Positions 25,206 to 34,708 of a stretch of 64,000 bases of DNA are shown here, one piece after another (position 1 is the stretch's first letter; every line of letters begins with the position of its first letter). Below the pieces are notes generated by a model. It was not told where the DNA came from. It saw only the letters and a list, made by a program, of their open reading frames with translations, and did no database searches. The translations under genes were made by a program, and so were the position numbers. The DNA comes from Haloarcula halophila (GTDB taxonomy: Archaea; Halobacteriota; Halobacteria; Halobacteriales; Haloarculaceae). The stretch is taken from positions 1,550,001 through 1,614,000 of the forward strand of contig NZ_CP119559.1 in the NCBI RefSeq assembly GCF_029278565.1, read 5' to 3'.

Positions 25206-27020
25206 TCACCGGCGACCGAACAGCCGCTCGGTGAACGACCGCTGTGTCGCCCGCTCTGTGAGGAGGACCGAACACTCCATCTCGTCGATCACGGAGAGGT
25301 TGAGCGAATCGTGGACGAGCCGCGAGAGGAGTCCGCGTTCGGTGGCGCCGATGACCACGAGCGAGTGTGCCCGTGCCTCGCGAGCGATCGCGGTCTCGAC
25401 ATCACCGGTGTCGTCGACGGTCTGGGTGGCCGATTCGAGATCGTGTTCGCGGGCCCAGTCCGCCAGGAACTGCTCGCCCGCTTCGCGTTCGTGCTGGCCG
25501 TCGACGACGTGTAACAGCGACAGTTCGGCCCCGACCGCTGACTGGAGGGTGGTGGCGACCTCCGCGCTCAACTCGCAGTTGAGCCCGCCCTCGGTCGGGA
25601 GCAAGATCCGCGACGGGTCGAACCCGCGGTTCTTGAGGACGAGGAAGTCACAGGGGAGTTCGCGGGTGAGATCACTGAGCGATCCCCCGGCTTTCCCGGC
25701 ACCCCACACTCTGTTGTCTCCCCACTGCATCACGACCTGGTCCGCCTGGTGCCGGCGTGCGACCTCGAACAGCGTCTCGAACGAGCGCTGGGAGACGACA
25801 GTCGAACTCTCGTACGCGACCTCGTACTCGTCGGCGACTGCTTCCAGTTCGTCGAGCAGTTTCGTCGACTCGTCGACGATCTGCTGGCGTTGCTTGGTGT
25901 CGTATCCTCGTCCGCCGGCCGGCGTCTGGACGATGTGGACCGGGGTGACCACCGCGTCTTCCCGCTGGCTCGCCAGTGTACACGCCAGCCTGACGAGGTC
26001 CGTCTCCGTGCGAGGGTTCAGGATCGGGACGAGGATGCGATAGGACCCGCTATCGTGGACTGCGGGGGCGTCTTCCGGGTCGAGCAGTGGGACGTACGAT
26101 CGCCCCGCGAGCCCGCCGAGGAGCCACTCCGAGACGGAGAGTTGCCGTTCGGCACCTTCGAACCGTGCCGAGGCGAGCCGTTCCTCCGTCGTCTGGAAGT
26201 AGTTGACGACCGTGACGAGGACGACGCCACCGACAGTGTTGCCCAGCAACACCGGCAGGACGAACTCGACGAGGCCGACGGTGACCGCGAGATCCCCGAG
26301 CAACACCAGGTAGATCATCTCGGTGAAGGAGACGACGGAGTGGTACAATCCGCCGAGCGGGATCGCGAGGAAGGCGAGATAGACGACCACGAGCCGGGAG
26401 ATGGTGTCCCGGGCCGCGTACTCGACCCAAACGACACCGGCGACGATCAGCCCGGCGAAGGCGGCCTTACTGAACAGGCTCCACCAGGCCGTGGCGACCC
26501 CCTCCTGTGCGATGCCGGCCGCGACCATCCCCGCGTCCGCGGAGAGCACGCCGCCGAAGGCCAGCGCCGCGGCACCCATCGCCCCACCGGTGAAGTTCCC
26601 GGCGAGCACGACGATCCAGTTACGGAGGAGCGCCGGGATACTCGCCAGCCGTTCCAGTGTCAGTGCGACCGGTGGCAGCGTGTTCTCGGTGTAGAGTTGA
26701 TAGCCGCCGATGATGATGTAGATGAACCCCAGCGGGTAGAGCAGCGCGCTCAGTATCGGGTCCGAGCCGGTCGACGTCTTCATCGAGACGTACAGCATGA
26801 ACGTGATGGTGATCGCGAACCCACCGGCGAGGGCGCTGAAAAACAGCTCCCGGGAGCCTGCCGTGATCTCCTCGTCGGCAGCTGCGACGATCCGCTGGAA
26901 CACCTCGTCCGAGGAGAAGCGGTCACGAACGACACTCCCGACCGCGGGTGCACCACTCCGCGACCGTTCGACGGCCTCACGAACCGACTCCTCGGGGTCC
27001 TGTGCGTCGGGATCGCTCAT
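25206..27020 (-). CDS. Formate/nitrite-type channel fused to UspA domains
   Basis: A 604-residue protein. Residues about 40-295 form a formate/nitrite transporter (FNT) channel with the two half-helix signatures LAGNFTGGAMGAAAL and LLGNTVGGVVLV at equivalent places of the two repeats. From about 330 a universal-stress domain begins (YRILVPILNPRTETDLVRLACTLASQR), and a second follows at about 480 (RILLPTEGGLNCELSAEVA, ending VVIGATERGLLSRLVHDS). The ATP-binding GxxG-x9-GS pattern is only partly kept. FNT channels move formate, nitrite or related monovalent acids. The stress domains would lie inside the cell and may gate the channel, which is inference. Confidence 0.85.
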   Translation of the reverse strand: MSDPDAQDPEESVREAVERSRSGAPAVGSVVRDRFSSDEVFQRIVAAADEEITAGSRELFFSALAGGFAITITFMLYVSMKTSTGSDPILSALLYPLGFIYIIIGGYQLYTENTLPPVALTLERLASIPALLRNWIVVLAGNFTGGAMGAAALAFGGVLSADAGMVAAGIAQEGVATAWWSLFSKAAFAGLIVAGVVWVEYAARDTISRLVVVYLAFLAIPLGGLYHSVVSFTEMIYLVLLGDLAVTVGLVEFVLPVLLGNTVGGVVLVTVVNYFQTTEERLASARFEGAERQLSVSEWLLGGLAGRSYVPLLDPEDAPAVHDSGSYRILVPILNPRTETDLVRLACTLASQREDAVVTPVHIVQTPAGGRGYDTKQRQQIVDESTKLLDELEAVADEYEVAYESSTVVSQRSFETLFEVARRHQADQVVMQWGDNRVWGAGKAGGSLSDLTRELPCDFLVLKNRGFDPSRILLPTEGGLNCELSAEVATTLQSAVGAELSLLHVVDGQHEREAGEQFLADWAREHDLESATQTVDDTGDVETAIAREARAHSLVVIGATERGLLSRLVHDSLNLSVIDEMECSVLLTERATQRSFTERLFGRR

Positions 27021-27165
27021 GCCCAAACGGGTGTCACACACGGACTAAGAGGTTGTTGTTCACCGTGGTTCCGGCAGACGGACCGGATACCCGCCGATCG
27101 TCGGAACTCAGTCGCCGGACGGACCGAAGTAAGAACTAAGCCAGCCGTCGACTCACTCCTAGACG

Positions 27166-27945
27166 ATGTCCGATTCCTGGCCCGCGCTGGCGCTACTCGG
27201 TCTGGTGCTGCTGGCGGGGTGTGACGGGTTTGCCGGTCTCGACGGTACGACGGCGACTGAGAGCCGGACACCGGCACCGGTCCCGGAGGATTCGACAGTG
27301 GCACCGGGGGTGCCCGCGACGGACGGGGAGACGACAGTCATCGACGCCGACCGGCTGCTCGCGGCCGACACGGAACATCGCTCGGCGACCGGCTACCGCC
27401 TGAACCGGACGGTGACCATCCGCGGGACGAACTGGACGACCCGGATCGACCGGGACCGGCGGGTCGCCGCCAACGGAACGCTGTTCGAGCGCGTCGAGAT
27501 CAACAGTTCCGGCCCGTTGTCGCCCACGATCGGGCAGAGCGAGCTCTGGACCAACGGCTCGACGGTGTACGTCCGTACGTTCGACGGGGACGGTACCCGC
27601 ATCGAGCAGGGACCGTTCCCATCAGCTCCCGGACACTTCCGGCAGTGGACGATGCTCCGCGAGCAGGTGCTCGCGGACGGCACGTACGAGGTCGAACCGA
27701 CCGCCGACGGAGCCGTCCTCCGGTCGAGGGAGCTGCCGACCCTGCCGGCAGCATTGGTCCCGCTCTCGGTACGCGAGCCACGGAACGTGACCGCACGGGT
27801 AGCCGTGACAGAGGCGGGACTGATCCGATCACTCCGGGTCCAGTACGACACGACCGTCCGCGGCGAGCCGGTCCGAGTGACGATCCGGCATCGGCTCGGG
27901 GCGGTCGGGAACACGAGCGTCGACCGTCCGGCCTGGGTCTCCTAA
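27166..27945 (+). CDS. Secreted lipoprotein, haloarchaeal family
   Basis: A 259-residue protein with a Sec-type lipoprotein signal, LALLGLVLLAGCDGF. A Thr/Pro/Asp linker follows, and then a beta-rich domain with repeated NxT/S sites (RTVTIRGTNWTTRID, EINSSGP, ELWTNGSTVYVR). The pattern resembles the DUF7537-type family of haloarchaeal lipoproteins with LolA-like folds; I am unsure of the exact number. It overlaps the opposite-strand helical protein gene at the 3' ends by 4 bases. Confidence 0.68.
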   Translation: MSDSWPALALLGLVLLAGCDGFAGLDGTTATESRTPAPVPEDSTVAPGVPATDGETTVIDADRLLAADTEHRSATGYRLNRTVTIRGTNWTTRIDRDRRVAANGTLFERVEINSSGPLSPTIGQSELWTNGSTVYVRTFDGDGTRIEQGPFPSAPGHFRQWTMLREQVLADGTYEVEPTADGAVLRSRELPTLPAALVPLSVREPRNVTARVAVTEAGLIRSLRVQYDTTVRGEPVRVTIRHRLGAVGNTSVDRPAWVS

Positions 27946-28877
27946 CGGTCGGGAAGGGACTGTTCCCTTCGCTCTTCGAGGGTCTCCTGGACGCGGTTCC
28001 AGTCGACCGGCGGCTCGAACCCGTCTAGCTCCGCGTCGAACGCCCCGAGGGCGTCGTCGAACCGGTCGCGCCACGCTGGTTCGGCGTGGTCGGCGAGCGT
28101 GTCGTTCAGTTCCCTGGTCCGGCGTTCTGCGTCGGCCACCCGGTCGTCCAGGCTGGCGCGGAACTGCGCGTCCTCGCGGTCGGCCCAACTCCGGAGGGCG
28201 GCCAACTCGGCACGGAGGTCGGCGACGAGCAGTTCCAGGACGCGCGCTCGCATCGTCGCGTCCGCCCAGTCGGCAGCGGGCGCGTCACTGTCGGTCGAGA
28301 GCGCGGTGGCCGCGGCCGTCAAGTCGTCGAGCGATTCGTCGACGATATCGACGTCCGCTTCGAACTCGTCGTACCGCCGGTCCGGCTCCGCGAGCCACGA
28401 CTCGAACTGCTCCAGATCCGTAGAGAGGTCGTCGGCCGTCCGGACGACACCCTGTGCGGTCGTCGCGACCTCCCGGAGTTCCGTCGCCAACTCGTAGACG
28501 GCGCTGGGATCGTCCAGTCGGTCGACGGGTGTCCGCAGGTCATCGGTGAGATCGGCGGCCCGCGCTTCGACGGCTTCGAGCCGGTCCGCGTACGCGTCGA
28601 GGCGGGCCGCCACGATCTCGAAGTCGTCGACCGCGGCGGCCGCCGCCGTCGCGTCCTCGTAGGCGATTCCGGCGAGTTCGACGCGCGTCTCGGCCGTCGC
28701 GACCACCTTGGACGTGTCCGAGACGGCCGTCTCGACTGCCTCGCGTGTGACCACGCCGTCGTCGGTGACCGGGTCGAGCGCCTCCCGTACTGCCTTCGGG
28801 TCGCAGTCGTCCTCCCGGTCGACGATCGCCTCGATCACGTCCTCGACCGGTCGGCCGATCAGCCCGTTCTCGCTCAT
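27942..28877 (-). CDS. Helical cytoplasmic protein, possible halo transducer-related
   Basis: A 311-residue acidic protein of almost continuous alpha helix. The N-terminal 70 residues (LIGRPVEDVIEAIVDREDDCDPKAVREAL, then VVTREAVETAVSDTSKVVATAETRVELA) look like a small globular head. The rest is a chain of coiled-coil segments such as YADRLEAVEARAADL. Haloarchaeal annotation often calls such proteins halo transducer-related, but I see no methyl-accepting or HAMP signature. No role is proposed. Confidence 0.65.
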   Translation of the reverse strand: MSENGLIGRPVEDVIEAIVDREDDCDPKAVREALDPVTDDGVVTREAVETAVSDTSKVVATAETRVELAGIAYEDATAAAAAVDDFEIVAARLDAYADRLEAVEARAADLTDDLRTPVDRLDDPSAVYELATELREVATTAQGVVRTADDLSTDLEQFESWLAEPDRRYDEFEADVDIVDESLDDLTAAATALSTDSDAPAADWADATMRARVLELLVADLRAELAALRSWADREDAQFRASLDDRVADAERRTRELNDTLADHAEPAWRDRFDDALGAFDAELDGFEPPVDWNRVQETLEERREQSLPDR

Positions 28878-28988
28878 ACCCGCGAGTTCCTCGCCACGAG
28901 ATGTATACTTTCCGTCAGAGCCGTCGTTTCGTGACTGTTTCTCTCGTTATCGATATAGTCGTCTCGTCACTAGGGGATTCGATATATA

Positions 28989-29000
28989 GACATATATGTC
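28989..29000. promoter_or_regulatory. Palindrome upstream of pstS
   Basis: GACATATATGTC is a perfect 12-base palindrome in an AT-rich stretch (28960-29010). It lies about 70 bases before the pstS TATA-like TATTATAA (29063-29070). AGACATAT recurs upstream of phnD at 11882. This is a candidate binding site for a phosphate-responsive regulator. Confidence 0.5.
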
Positions 29001-29104
29001 AATATAGGTACGAACTGACTGGTACTCCCGGCTCTGTATCGGGACAAACCACCGTATAGAGGTATTATAATCCCTTTTACCCCGATACGGGCTTGGATAG
29101 CCTG

Positions 29105-30301
29105 ATGTCAGACGACAAAGCGTCCGGCACTGGCGTATCACGGCGAAAGTTCCTCCTCACTTCAGGCGCCATCGGGGCGGCAGGGCTGGCTGGGTGTTCC
29201 GGTGGCGATGGTGGCAGTGACGGTGGAAGCGGGAGCGACGGCGGGAGCGGCAGTGACGGTGGAAGCGGGAGCGATGGTGGAAGCGGTAGCGACGGTGGCG
29301 ACGGGGGAATGAACACGGACCTGCTCACAGCCGAGGGGTCCTCGACAGTGTACCCCATCTCGAACAAGGGTGCCTCCTACTGGAACGCCAACGCGCCCCC
29401 GAGTGACGGCGAGTACTGGGGGTCGAACGACGAGGGCTCCGTTCCCGGCTGGAGCGAGATCGAGACGGACGAATACCTCGCCGACTACTTCGCGGGACTG
29501 TACGGCTTCGAACAGACGGGCGAGCGCTCGAACCCGCCGTTCAACGCGACAGTCAGTCTGAGCCACTCCGGGACGGGCTGTAAGGCGGTCCGGGACGGAT
29601 TGGTCGACATCGGCAACTCCTCGGGTCCGATCACGGCCGAGCTCGGCATCAGCGACTCCGAAGCCCAGGAGCAGTTCGTCGACCACGTCGTGGGCCGCGA
29701 CGGCCAGCCGGTCGTCGTGAGCAGCGACATCTACGACGCCGGCGTCACGCAACTCACCGGCGAGCAGATCCGCCAGATCTACCAGGACGAGATCACCAAC
29801 TGGTCCGAGGTCGGCGGCCCGGACCAGGAGATATTCTGTATCGGCCGCGCGGAAGGGTCGGGCACCGACACGTCGTTCCGACTCAACATGCTCGGTAGCG
29901 CCGACGCATCGATGGAAGGCGTCGACTCCCGGTTCGGCCAGAACCAGCAGGTCGCCGAGGCCGTCGCCAACAACGACGGCGCCATCGCGTACATGGCACT
30001 GGCGTTCACCAGCGAGTCGGTCCAACCGATCGGCATCGAGTTCGAAGGGACGCTGTACGAGCCGAACAAGGACGCCGAGAACACCATCTTCGACAGCGCG
30101 TACCCGCTGAACCGGGACCTGCACATGTACACGAAGATCACGGAAGACACCCCCAGCGGGACGGATCTGCGCGAGGGGGCCTTCCTGAACATGTTCCTGA
30201 CACAGTTCGGACAGATCGTCTTCGTCGAGCAGAACAACTACATCCCGCTCCCGACCAGCGACATCGAGTCCGAGGCCGAAAAGCTGCCGGACCAGGCCTG
30301 A
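29105..30301 (+). CDS. pstS: Phosphate ABC transporter substrate-binding lipoprotein
   Basis: A 398-residue protein with Tat signal SRRKFLLTSGAIGAAG, lipobox LAGC, and a long Gly-Ser-Asp linker of repeated GGSGSD-type units (about residues 32-62) that tethers the binding domain. Phosphate-binding loops are SSTVYPIS, SHSGTGCKAV and EGSGTDTSFR. TCxYDAGVTQLTGEQIRQIYQ-like text (IYDAGVTQLTGEQIRQIYQD) is characteristic. It delivers phosphate to PstC/PstA. It is followed by pstC, pstA, pstB, phoU and an AbrB-PhoU gene in one direction. Confidence 0.94.
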   Translation: MSDDKASGTGVSRRKFLLTSGAIGAAGLAGCSGGDGGSDGGSGSDGGSGSDGGSGSDGGSGSDGGDGGMNTDLLTAEGSSTVYPISNKGASYWNANAPPSDGEYWGSNDEGSVPGWSEIETDEYLADYFAGLYGFEQTGERSNPPFNATVSLSHSGTGCKAVRDGLVDIGNSSGPITAELGISDSEAQEQFVDHVVGRDGQPVVVSSDIYDAGVTQLTGEQIRQIYQDEITNWSEVGGPDQEIFCIGRAEGSGTDTSFRLNMLGSADASMEGVDSRFGQNQQVAEAVANNDGAIAYMALAFTSESVQPIGIEFEGTLYEPNKDAENTIFDSAYPLNRDLHMYTKITEDTPSGTDLREGAFLNMFLTQFGQIVFVEQNNYIPLPTSDIESEAEKLPDQA

Positions 30302-30367
30302 GACGGTATCCCGCGAAGTGGGGACGGATACTCCGAACTTCGCACTTAATTTCATACAGTACACATT

Positions 30368-31498
30368 ATGACACGTACATCGAACGAGGCAGGCGCCGGA
30401 ACGGGCGCGCTGGCGCGGCGGCGCCGGCAGCTCCGTGATTTCGTCACCGAAACCGAGCCGGCGGCGCTGGTTACGGTCGGCGTGATGGCGGTCGCGCTGG
30501 TGGCGACACTCGCCGGGTTCCTCGCGGTTTCTCCGCTGACGATCGTTCCGTTCGCCGTCTTCCTGGGCAGCGCTGGATACGGCTGGGCACGGCACCAGGG
30601 GCTGACCGCCCAGGTGCTGACGTTCTCGATGATGGTCTCGACGATCATGATACTGCTGTTGATCGTCGTCTTCATCTCCGTCGAGTCGATCCCGGTCGTC
30701 CAGTACGAGAGTGTGACGGTGTTCGGCGTCGCCGTCCCCGGACTACGGTTGTTCACGCAGACACAGTGGGACGCCGTCTCCCCCCCGATCCGGTACTCGA
30801 TGGTACCGATGATCCACGGGACAGTGATGGTGACGACCATCGCGACGGCCGTCGCCGCGCCGCTCGGGGTCGCCGCGGCACTGTTCCTCTCGGAGATCGC
30901 CCCCGCGACCGTCCGTGAAGTCGTCAAACCGGGCGTGGAGATCCTCGCAGGGATCCCCTCCATCATCTACGGGTTCATCGGGTTCACCATCCTGAGCCCG
31001 TGGGCGGCCGACCAGTTCCGGACCACCGGCCAGGGGTCGTACCTGTTCGTCGGAATCGTCGTCGGGCTGATGGCGCTGCCGACGGTCGTCTCCGTCGCGG
31101 AGGACGCCCTGTCGAGCGTCCCCGAATCGATGAAGAGCGGCTCGCTCGCGATGGGGACCACCGACTGGCAGACGATGACCTCGATCACGCTACCGGCGGC
31201 GTTCTCGGGGGTCTCAGCGGCAGTCCTCCTGGGCGTCGGACGGGCCATCGGCGAGACGATGGCCGCGACGGTCATGCTTCGGGGGGTCCCGCAACTGACC
31301 GAACCGCTGTACAACGTCTTCTACGGCCAGGAGACGCTCACCTCGCTCATCGCCAACAACTACGGCGAGGCCGACGGGCTCCAGATGGACGCCCTGTTCA
31401 TCGCCGGCGTCATCCTGTTCGTCACGGTGTTGTTCATCTCCATCGGGGCACAGTACATCGAGTGGCGGATGCGCCGGAAACTAGGGGGTGAGATCTGA
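30368..31498 (+). CDS. pstC: Phosphate ABC transporter permease PstC
   Basis: A 376-residue permease. After a basic N-terminal segment and two extra helices the MalF-type core begins. The coupling loop is VPESMKSGSLAMGTTDWQTMTSITLPAAFSG, the PstC version of the EAA motif. GIPSIIYGFIGF and GRAIGETMAA are PstC/PstA signatures. It is longer than bacterial PstC (about 310). The stop overlaps the pstA start (TGATG), so the two permease subunits are co-translated. Confidence 0.92.
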   Translation: MTRTSNEAGAGTGALARRRRQLRDFVTETEPAALVTVGVMAVALVATLAGFLAVSPLTIVPFAVFLGSAGYGWARHQGLTAQVLTFSMMVSTIMILLLIVVFISVESIPVVQYESVTVFGVAVPGLRLFTQTQWDAVSPPIRYSMVPMIHGTVMVTTIATAVAAPLGVAAALFLSEIAPATVREVVKPGVEILAGIPSIIYGFIGFTILSPWAADQFRTTGQGSYLFVGIVVGLMALPTVVSVAEDALSSVPESMKSGSLAMGTTDWQTMTSITLPAAFSGVSAAVLLGVGRAIGETMAATVMLRGVPQLTEPLYNVFYGQETLTSLIANNYGEADGLQMDALFIAGVILFVTVLFISIGAQYIEWRMRRKLGGEI

Positions 31499-33111
31499 TG
31501 GCCGGTGCGACGAAGACGAACCTCGTCACGGGCGACGTCTCGGAGACGAACGCGGTCGCGGCGGGTGCGGTCGCGCTCTCGGCGCTCCTGTTCGCCCTCT
31601 CGCTGGCGGCGCTGTTCGAGGTCATCACCATCAGCGACCCGGTCGCGGGCGTGCCGGTCGTCACGCTGCTGGGCCTGATCCTCGTGACCCTGGGCGGCGC
31701 CGTGATCACCTTCGGGATCGGCTCGTTCCTGGGCTACGTCGAGACACAACCGAGCCCGAGCGCCGGGCTGGTCGCGGCGACGGTCTTCTCGGCGATCTGG
31801 TTCGCCGTCGGAGGGCTGGTCGCCTCCCAGACGCTCGGGTTCGGGGGACTGACGTGGCTGCCAGTCGCCGCCCTCGCCGGCGGTAGCGCGTTCGCGCTGA
31901 CCGCGCTGCCCCGTGAGGACATCGGCTCGACGCTTCCGGCAGGTGCGCTCACGCTGCTGACGGGGCTCGCCTTCGTCACGGGGACGATCGGGCCGGCCTG
32001 GGCGTGGGAGCTGAGCTTCGAGCAACAGGCCTCGTTCACCGCCGAGTTCGTCATCCCCATGGCGACGCTGTTCGCGGCACTCATCTCGGGCTGGGCCGCT
32101 GCGAAGGCTTACGGCGGATTCGGCGCCCGCGGTCGGCACATGGGCGCGTACGTACTCATCTACCTGAACGCGAGCTCCATCGTCGGCGTGCTGTTCGTGC
32201 TGGTCGCGTTCACGACCATGAAGGGGGTTCCGGGGCTACTGACCGGCGCCGAACTGGGGACGGGACCGGACGTGACCCTGTTCGGTCTCACGGTCGGGCT
32301 GCCGTTCTCGGTCCCGTTCGTGATGAACGGGGTGGCGCTGCTCAACGACTTCCAGGGCGTCCTCCCGGCGATCGTCGGCACGATCTGGCTCGTGATCGGC
32401 GCGGTGCTGTTCGCGGTGCCCCTGGGTGTCGGCGCGGCGATCTTCCTCACCGAGTACGCCGAGCGCGGCCGGCTCACCCAGGCCGTCGAGGTGGCGACCA
32501 ACGGGCTCTGGAGCACGCCGAGCATCGTGTTCGGCCTGTTCGGGTTCGCCTTCCTCATCCCGCGGTTCGGGGGGAACAAGTCGCTGATCTCGGGGATGCT
32601 CACGCTCGGGTTCATGCTCCTCCCGCTGGTGCTCATCACGAGCCGGGAGGCGATCCTCGCGGTGCCGGACGAGTACCGCGACGCGAGCGCCGCGCTGGGT
32701 GTCACGAAGTGGCAGACGATACGCAGCGTGGTCCTCCCGGCCGCGCTCCCGGGCGTCGTCACGGGCGTCATCCTCGGTGTCGGTCGGATCGCCGGCGAGA
32801 CGGCCCCCATCCTGCTGACGATGACCGGCGGGACGTTCGTGCCCGGCGGGTCGACGGTCGACGTGATCGGCGGGTTCCAGTTCACGGGCACCCCGCCGTT
32901 CGTCGCCAACCCCGAACTGCTACAGGCGACGACGGCGCTCCCGTTCCAGTTGTACGCCCTCATCACGGCCGGCGTCGGTCTCGGTGACAACGTCACCAAC
33001 CCCGAACAGTTCCAGTGGGCGACGGCACTGATGTTGCTCGTGGTGGTGCTGTCGTTCTACGCGATCGGCATCGGCGCGCGGTACTACTTCCGGAGGCGAC
33101 TTCAATCATGA
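31498..33111 (+). CDS. pstA: Phosphate ABC transporter permease PstA, long form
   Basis: A 537-residue permease, far longer than bacterial PstA (about 290). The C-terminal half carries the transport core: [37 protein letters not shown], and the coupling loop [31 protein letters not shown], then [11 protein letters not shown]. The N-terminal about 250 residues add some six helices of unknown function. The same type of extension is known in haloarchaeal PstA. The stop overlaps the pstB start by 4 bases. Confidence 0.9.
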   Translation: MAGATKTNLVTGDVSETNAVAAGAVALSALLFALSLAALFEVITISDPVAGVPVVTLLGLILVTLGGAVITFGIGSFLGYVETQPSPSAGLVAATVFSAIWFAVGGLVASQTLGFGGLTWLPVAALAGGSAFALTALPREDIGSTLPAGALTLLTGLAFVTGTIGPAWAWELSFEQQASFTAEFVIPMATLFAALISGWAAAKAYGGFGARGRHMGAYVLIYLNASSIVGVLFVLVAFTTMKGVPGLLTGAELGTGPDVTLFGLTVGLPFSVPFVMNGVALLNDFQGVLPAIVGTIWLVIGAVLFAVPLGVGAAIFLTEYAERGRLTQAVEVATNGLWSTPSIVFGLFGFAFLIPRFGGNKSLISGMLTLGFMLLPLVLITSREAILAVPDEYRDASAALGVTKWQTIRSVVLPAALPGVVTGVILGVGRIAGETAPILLTMTGGTFVPGGSTVDVIGGFQFTGTPPFVANPELLQATTALPFQLYALITAGVGLGDNVTNPEQFQWATALMLLVVVLSFYAIGIGARYYFRRRLQS

Positions 33112-34022
33112 GTGAAACGACAGAGACGACAGGACAGACAGGCATCGAGTCGGACCAACCCCTCGAAACGACGAGCGGTGAAACCGAGGAGCAGGTCCGG
33201 GAGGAGTGGCGCGAGTACGAGTTCGACGGTCGGACGAAACTCGCCGCAGAGGATCTCGACGTCTACTACGGCGACGACCACGCGCTGAAAGAGGTCTCCA
33301 TCGAGATCCCGGAGAACAGCGTCACCGCGCTCATCGGCCCCTCTGGTTGTGGGAAGTCGACGTTCCTCCGGTGTCTCAACCGGATGAACGACCGTATCCG
33401 GAGCGCCGAGATCGACGGCTCCGTCGAGATCGACGGGCAGGAGATCTACCAGGAAGGGGTGAACCTGGTCGAACTACGCAAGCGCGTCGGGATGGTGTTC
33501 CAGTCGCCGAACCCGTTCCCGAAGTCGATCCGGGAGAACATCTCGTACGGCCCCGAAAAGCACGGTGACCTCCAGACGGGGCTGCTGGCACGGCTGCTCA
33601 ACAGGAGCGACGCGGCCGAGCGCGAGCAACTCGTCGAGCAGTGTCTCCGCGACGCGGCGCTGTGGGACGAGGTGCAGGACCGCCTCGACGACAACGCGCT
33701 CGGGCTCTCCGGTGGCCAGCAACAGCGCCTCTGTATCGCTCGGTGTCTGTCGGTCGATCCCGAGGTGATCCTGATGGACGAGCCGGCGTCGGCGCTCGAT
33801 CCGATCGCGACTTCGAAGATCGAGGACCTCATCGCCCAACTGAGCGAGGAGTACACGGTCGTCATCGTCACCCACAACATGCAGCAGGCCGCCCGGATCT
33901 CCGACCAGACGGCCGTCTTCCTCACCGGCGGCGAACTCGTCGAGTACGACGACACGGAGAAGATCTTCGAGAGCCCCGAGAGCCAACGCGTCGAGGACTA
34001 CATCACCGGCAAGTTCGGGTGA
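33108..34022 (+). CDS. pstB: Phosphate ABC transporter ATPase PstB
   Basis: A 304-residue ABC ATPase. Walker A is GPSGCGKS, then LRCLNRMND, the PstB-specific run after it. The Q loop is [10 protein letters not shown], the signature [14 protein letters not shown], Walker [14 protein letters not shown], and the switch His is in [11 protein letters not shown]. An acidic 45-residue N-terminal extension ([16 protein letters not shown] and so on) precedes the domain. PstB couples ATP hydrolysis to phosphate import. phoU follows 8 bases after the stop. Confidence 0.95.
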   Translation: MSETTETTGQTGIESDQPLETTSGETEEQVREEWREYEFDGRTKLAAEDLDVYYGDDHALKEVSIEIPENSVTALIGPSGCGKSTFLRCLNRMNDRIRSAEIDGSVEIDGQEIYQEGVNLVELRKRVGMVFQSPNPFPKSIRENISYGPEKHGDLQTGLLARLLNRSDAAEREQLVEQCLRDAALWDEVQDRLDDNALGLSGGQQQRLCIARCLSVDPEVILMDEPASALDPIATSKIEDLIAQLSEEYTVVIVTHNMQQAARISDQTAVFLTGGELVEYDDTEKIFESPESQRVEDYITGKFG

Positions 34023-34029
34023 GCGAGCG

Positions 34030-34707
34030 ATGTCACGCGAGTCCTACCAGGAGCGGCTGGCGACGCTGCGGGCGGACGTAGTCGGAATGGGTGATCTCGT
34101 CGGCGAGCGCCTGGAGCTGGCATTGGAGAGTATTCGGACCGGTGACGAGGAACTGGCCCGGACGGTTATCGACGGCGACGACGAGGTCAACGACCTGTAC
34201 CTCGACCTCGAAGGCGACTGCATCGACCTCTTTGCCCTCCAGCAACCGGTCGCGACGGACCTCCGGTTCGTGGCGACCTCGTTCAAAGTGATCACGGACC
34301 TCGAACGGATCGGCGACCTGGCGACGAACCTCGCCAACTACGGGCTCGCAGCCACCGGCGAGATCCTCCCCGAGGTCGCCATCGAGGAGATCGGGGCCGA
34401 CGCAGTGGCTCTCGTCGAACGGGCACTGGAAGCGTACCGGACCGACGACGCCGACGCCTGTCGGACGATCGCGGCCGACGACGACGAGATCGACGCGCTC
34501 TGTCAACACGCCAGCGAGACCGTCGTCCGGGACCTCATCGAGCGGGAGGCGACCGACGACCAACTCTGGTCGATCGAGGAACTGCTCGACGACGTCTCAC
34601 GAGTCTTGCTGACGATCCGGGATCTGGAACGGATCGCCGACCACGCGGTCAACATCGCAGCACGAACACTGTACATGGTCGATTCGAGCACGGAACTCAT
34701 CTACTGA
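34030..34707 (+). CDS. phoU: Phosphate regulator PhoU
   Basis: A 225-residue two-repeat helical protein: YQERLATLRADVVGMGDLVGERLELALESI, and the metal-binding DxxxD motifs in VATSFKVITDLERIGDLATNLANY and VLLTIRDLERIADHAVNIAARTLYM. PhoU in bacteria binds the Pst transporter and damps uptake when phosphate is plentiful. Length and motifs are normal. The last base of the stop is one base from the next start. Confidence 0.94.
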   Translation: MSRESYQERLATLRADVVGMGDLVGERLELALESIRTGDEELARTVIDGDDEVNDLYLDLEGDCIDLFALQQPVATDLRFVATSFKVITDLERIGDLATNLANYGLAATGEILPEVAIEEIGADAVALVERALEAYRTDDADACRTIAADDDEIDALCQHASETVVRDLIEREATDDQLWSIEELLDDVSRVLLTIRDLERIADHAVNIAARTLYMVDSSTELIY

Positions 34708-34708
34708 C

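Noticed and set aside
29200-29310. Tandem GGSGSD-coding units in pstS as a possible satellite or CRISPR-like repeat
   Set aside because: The units are degenerate 18-base codons of a flexible linker in a lipoprotein; no spacers are present.
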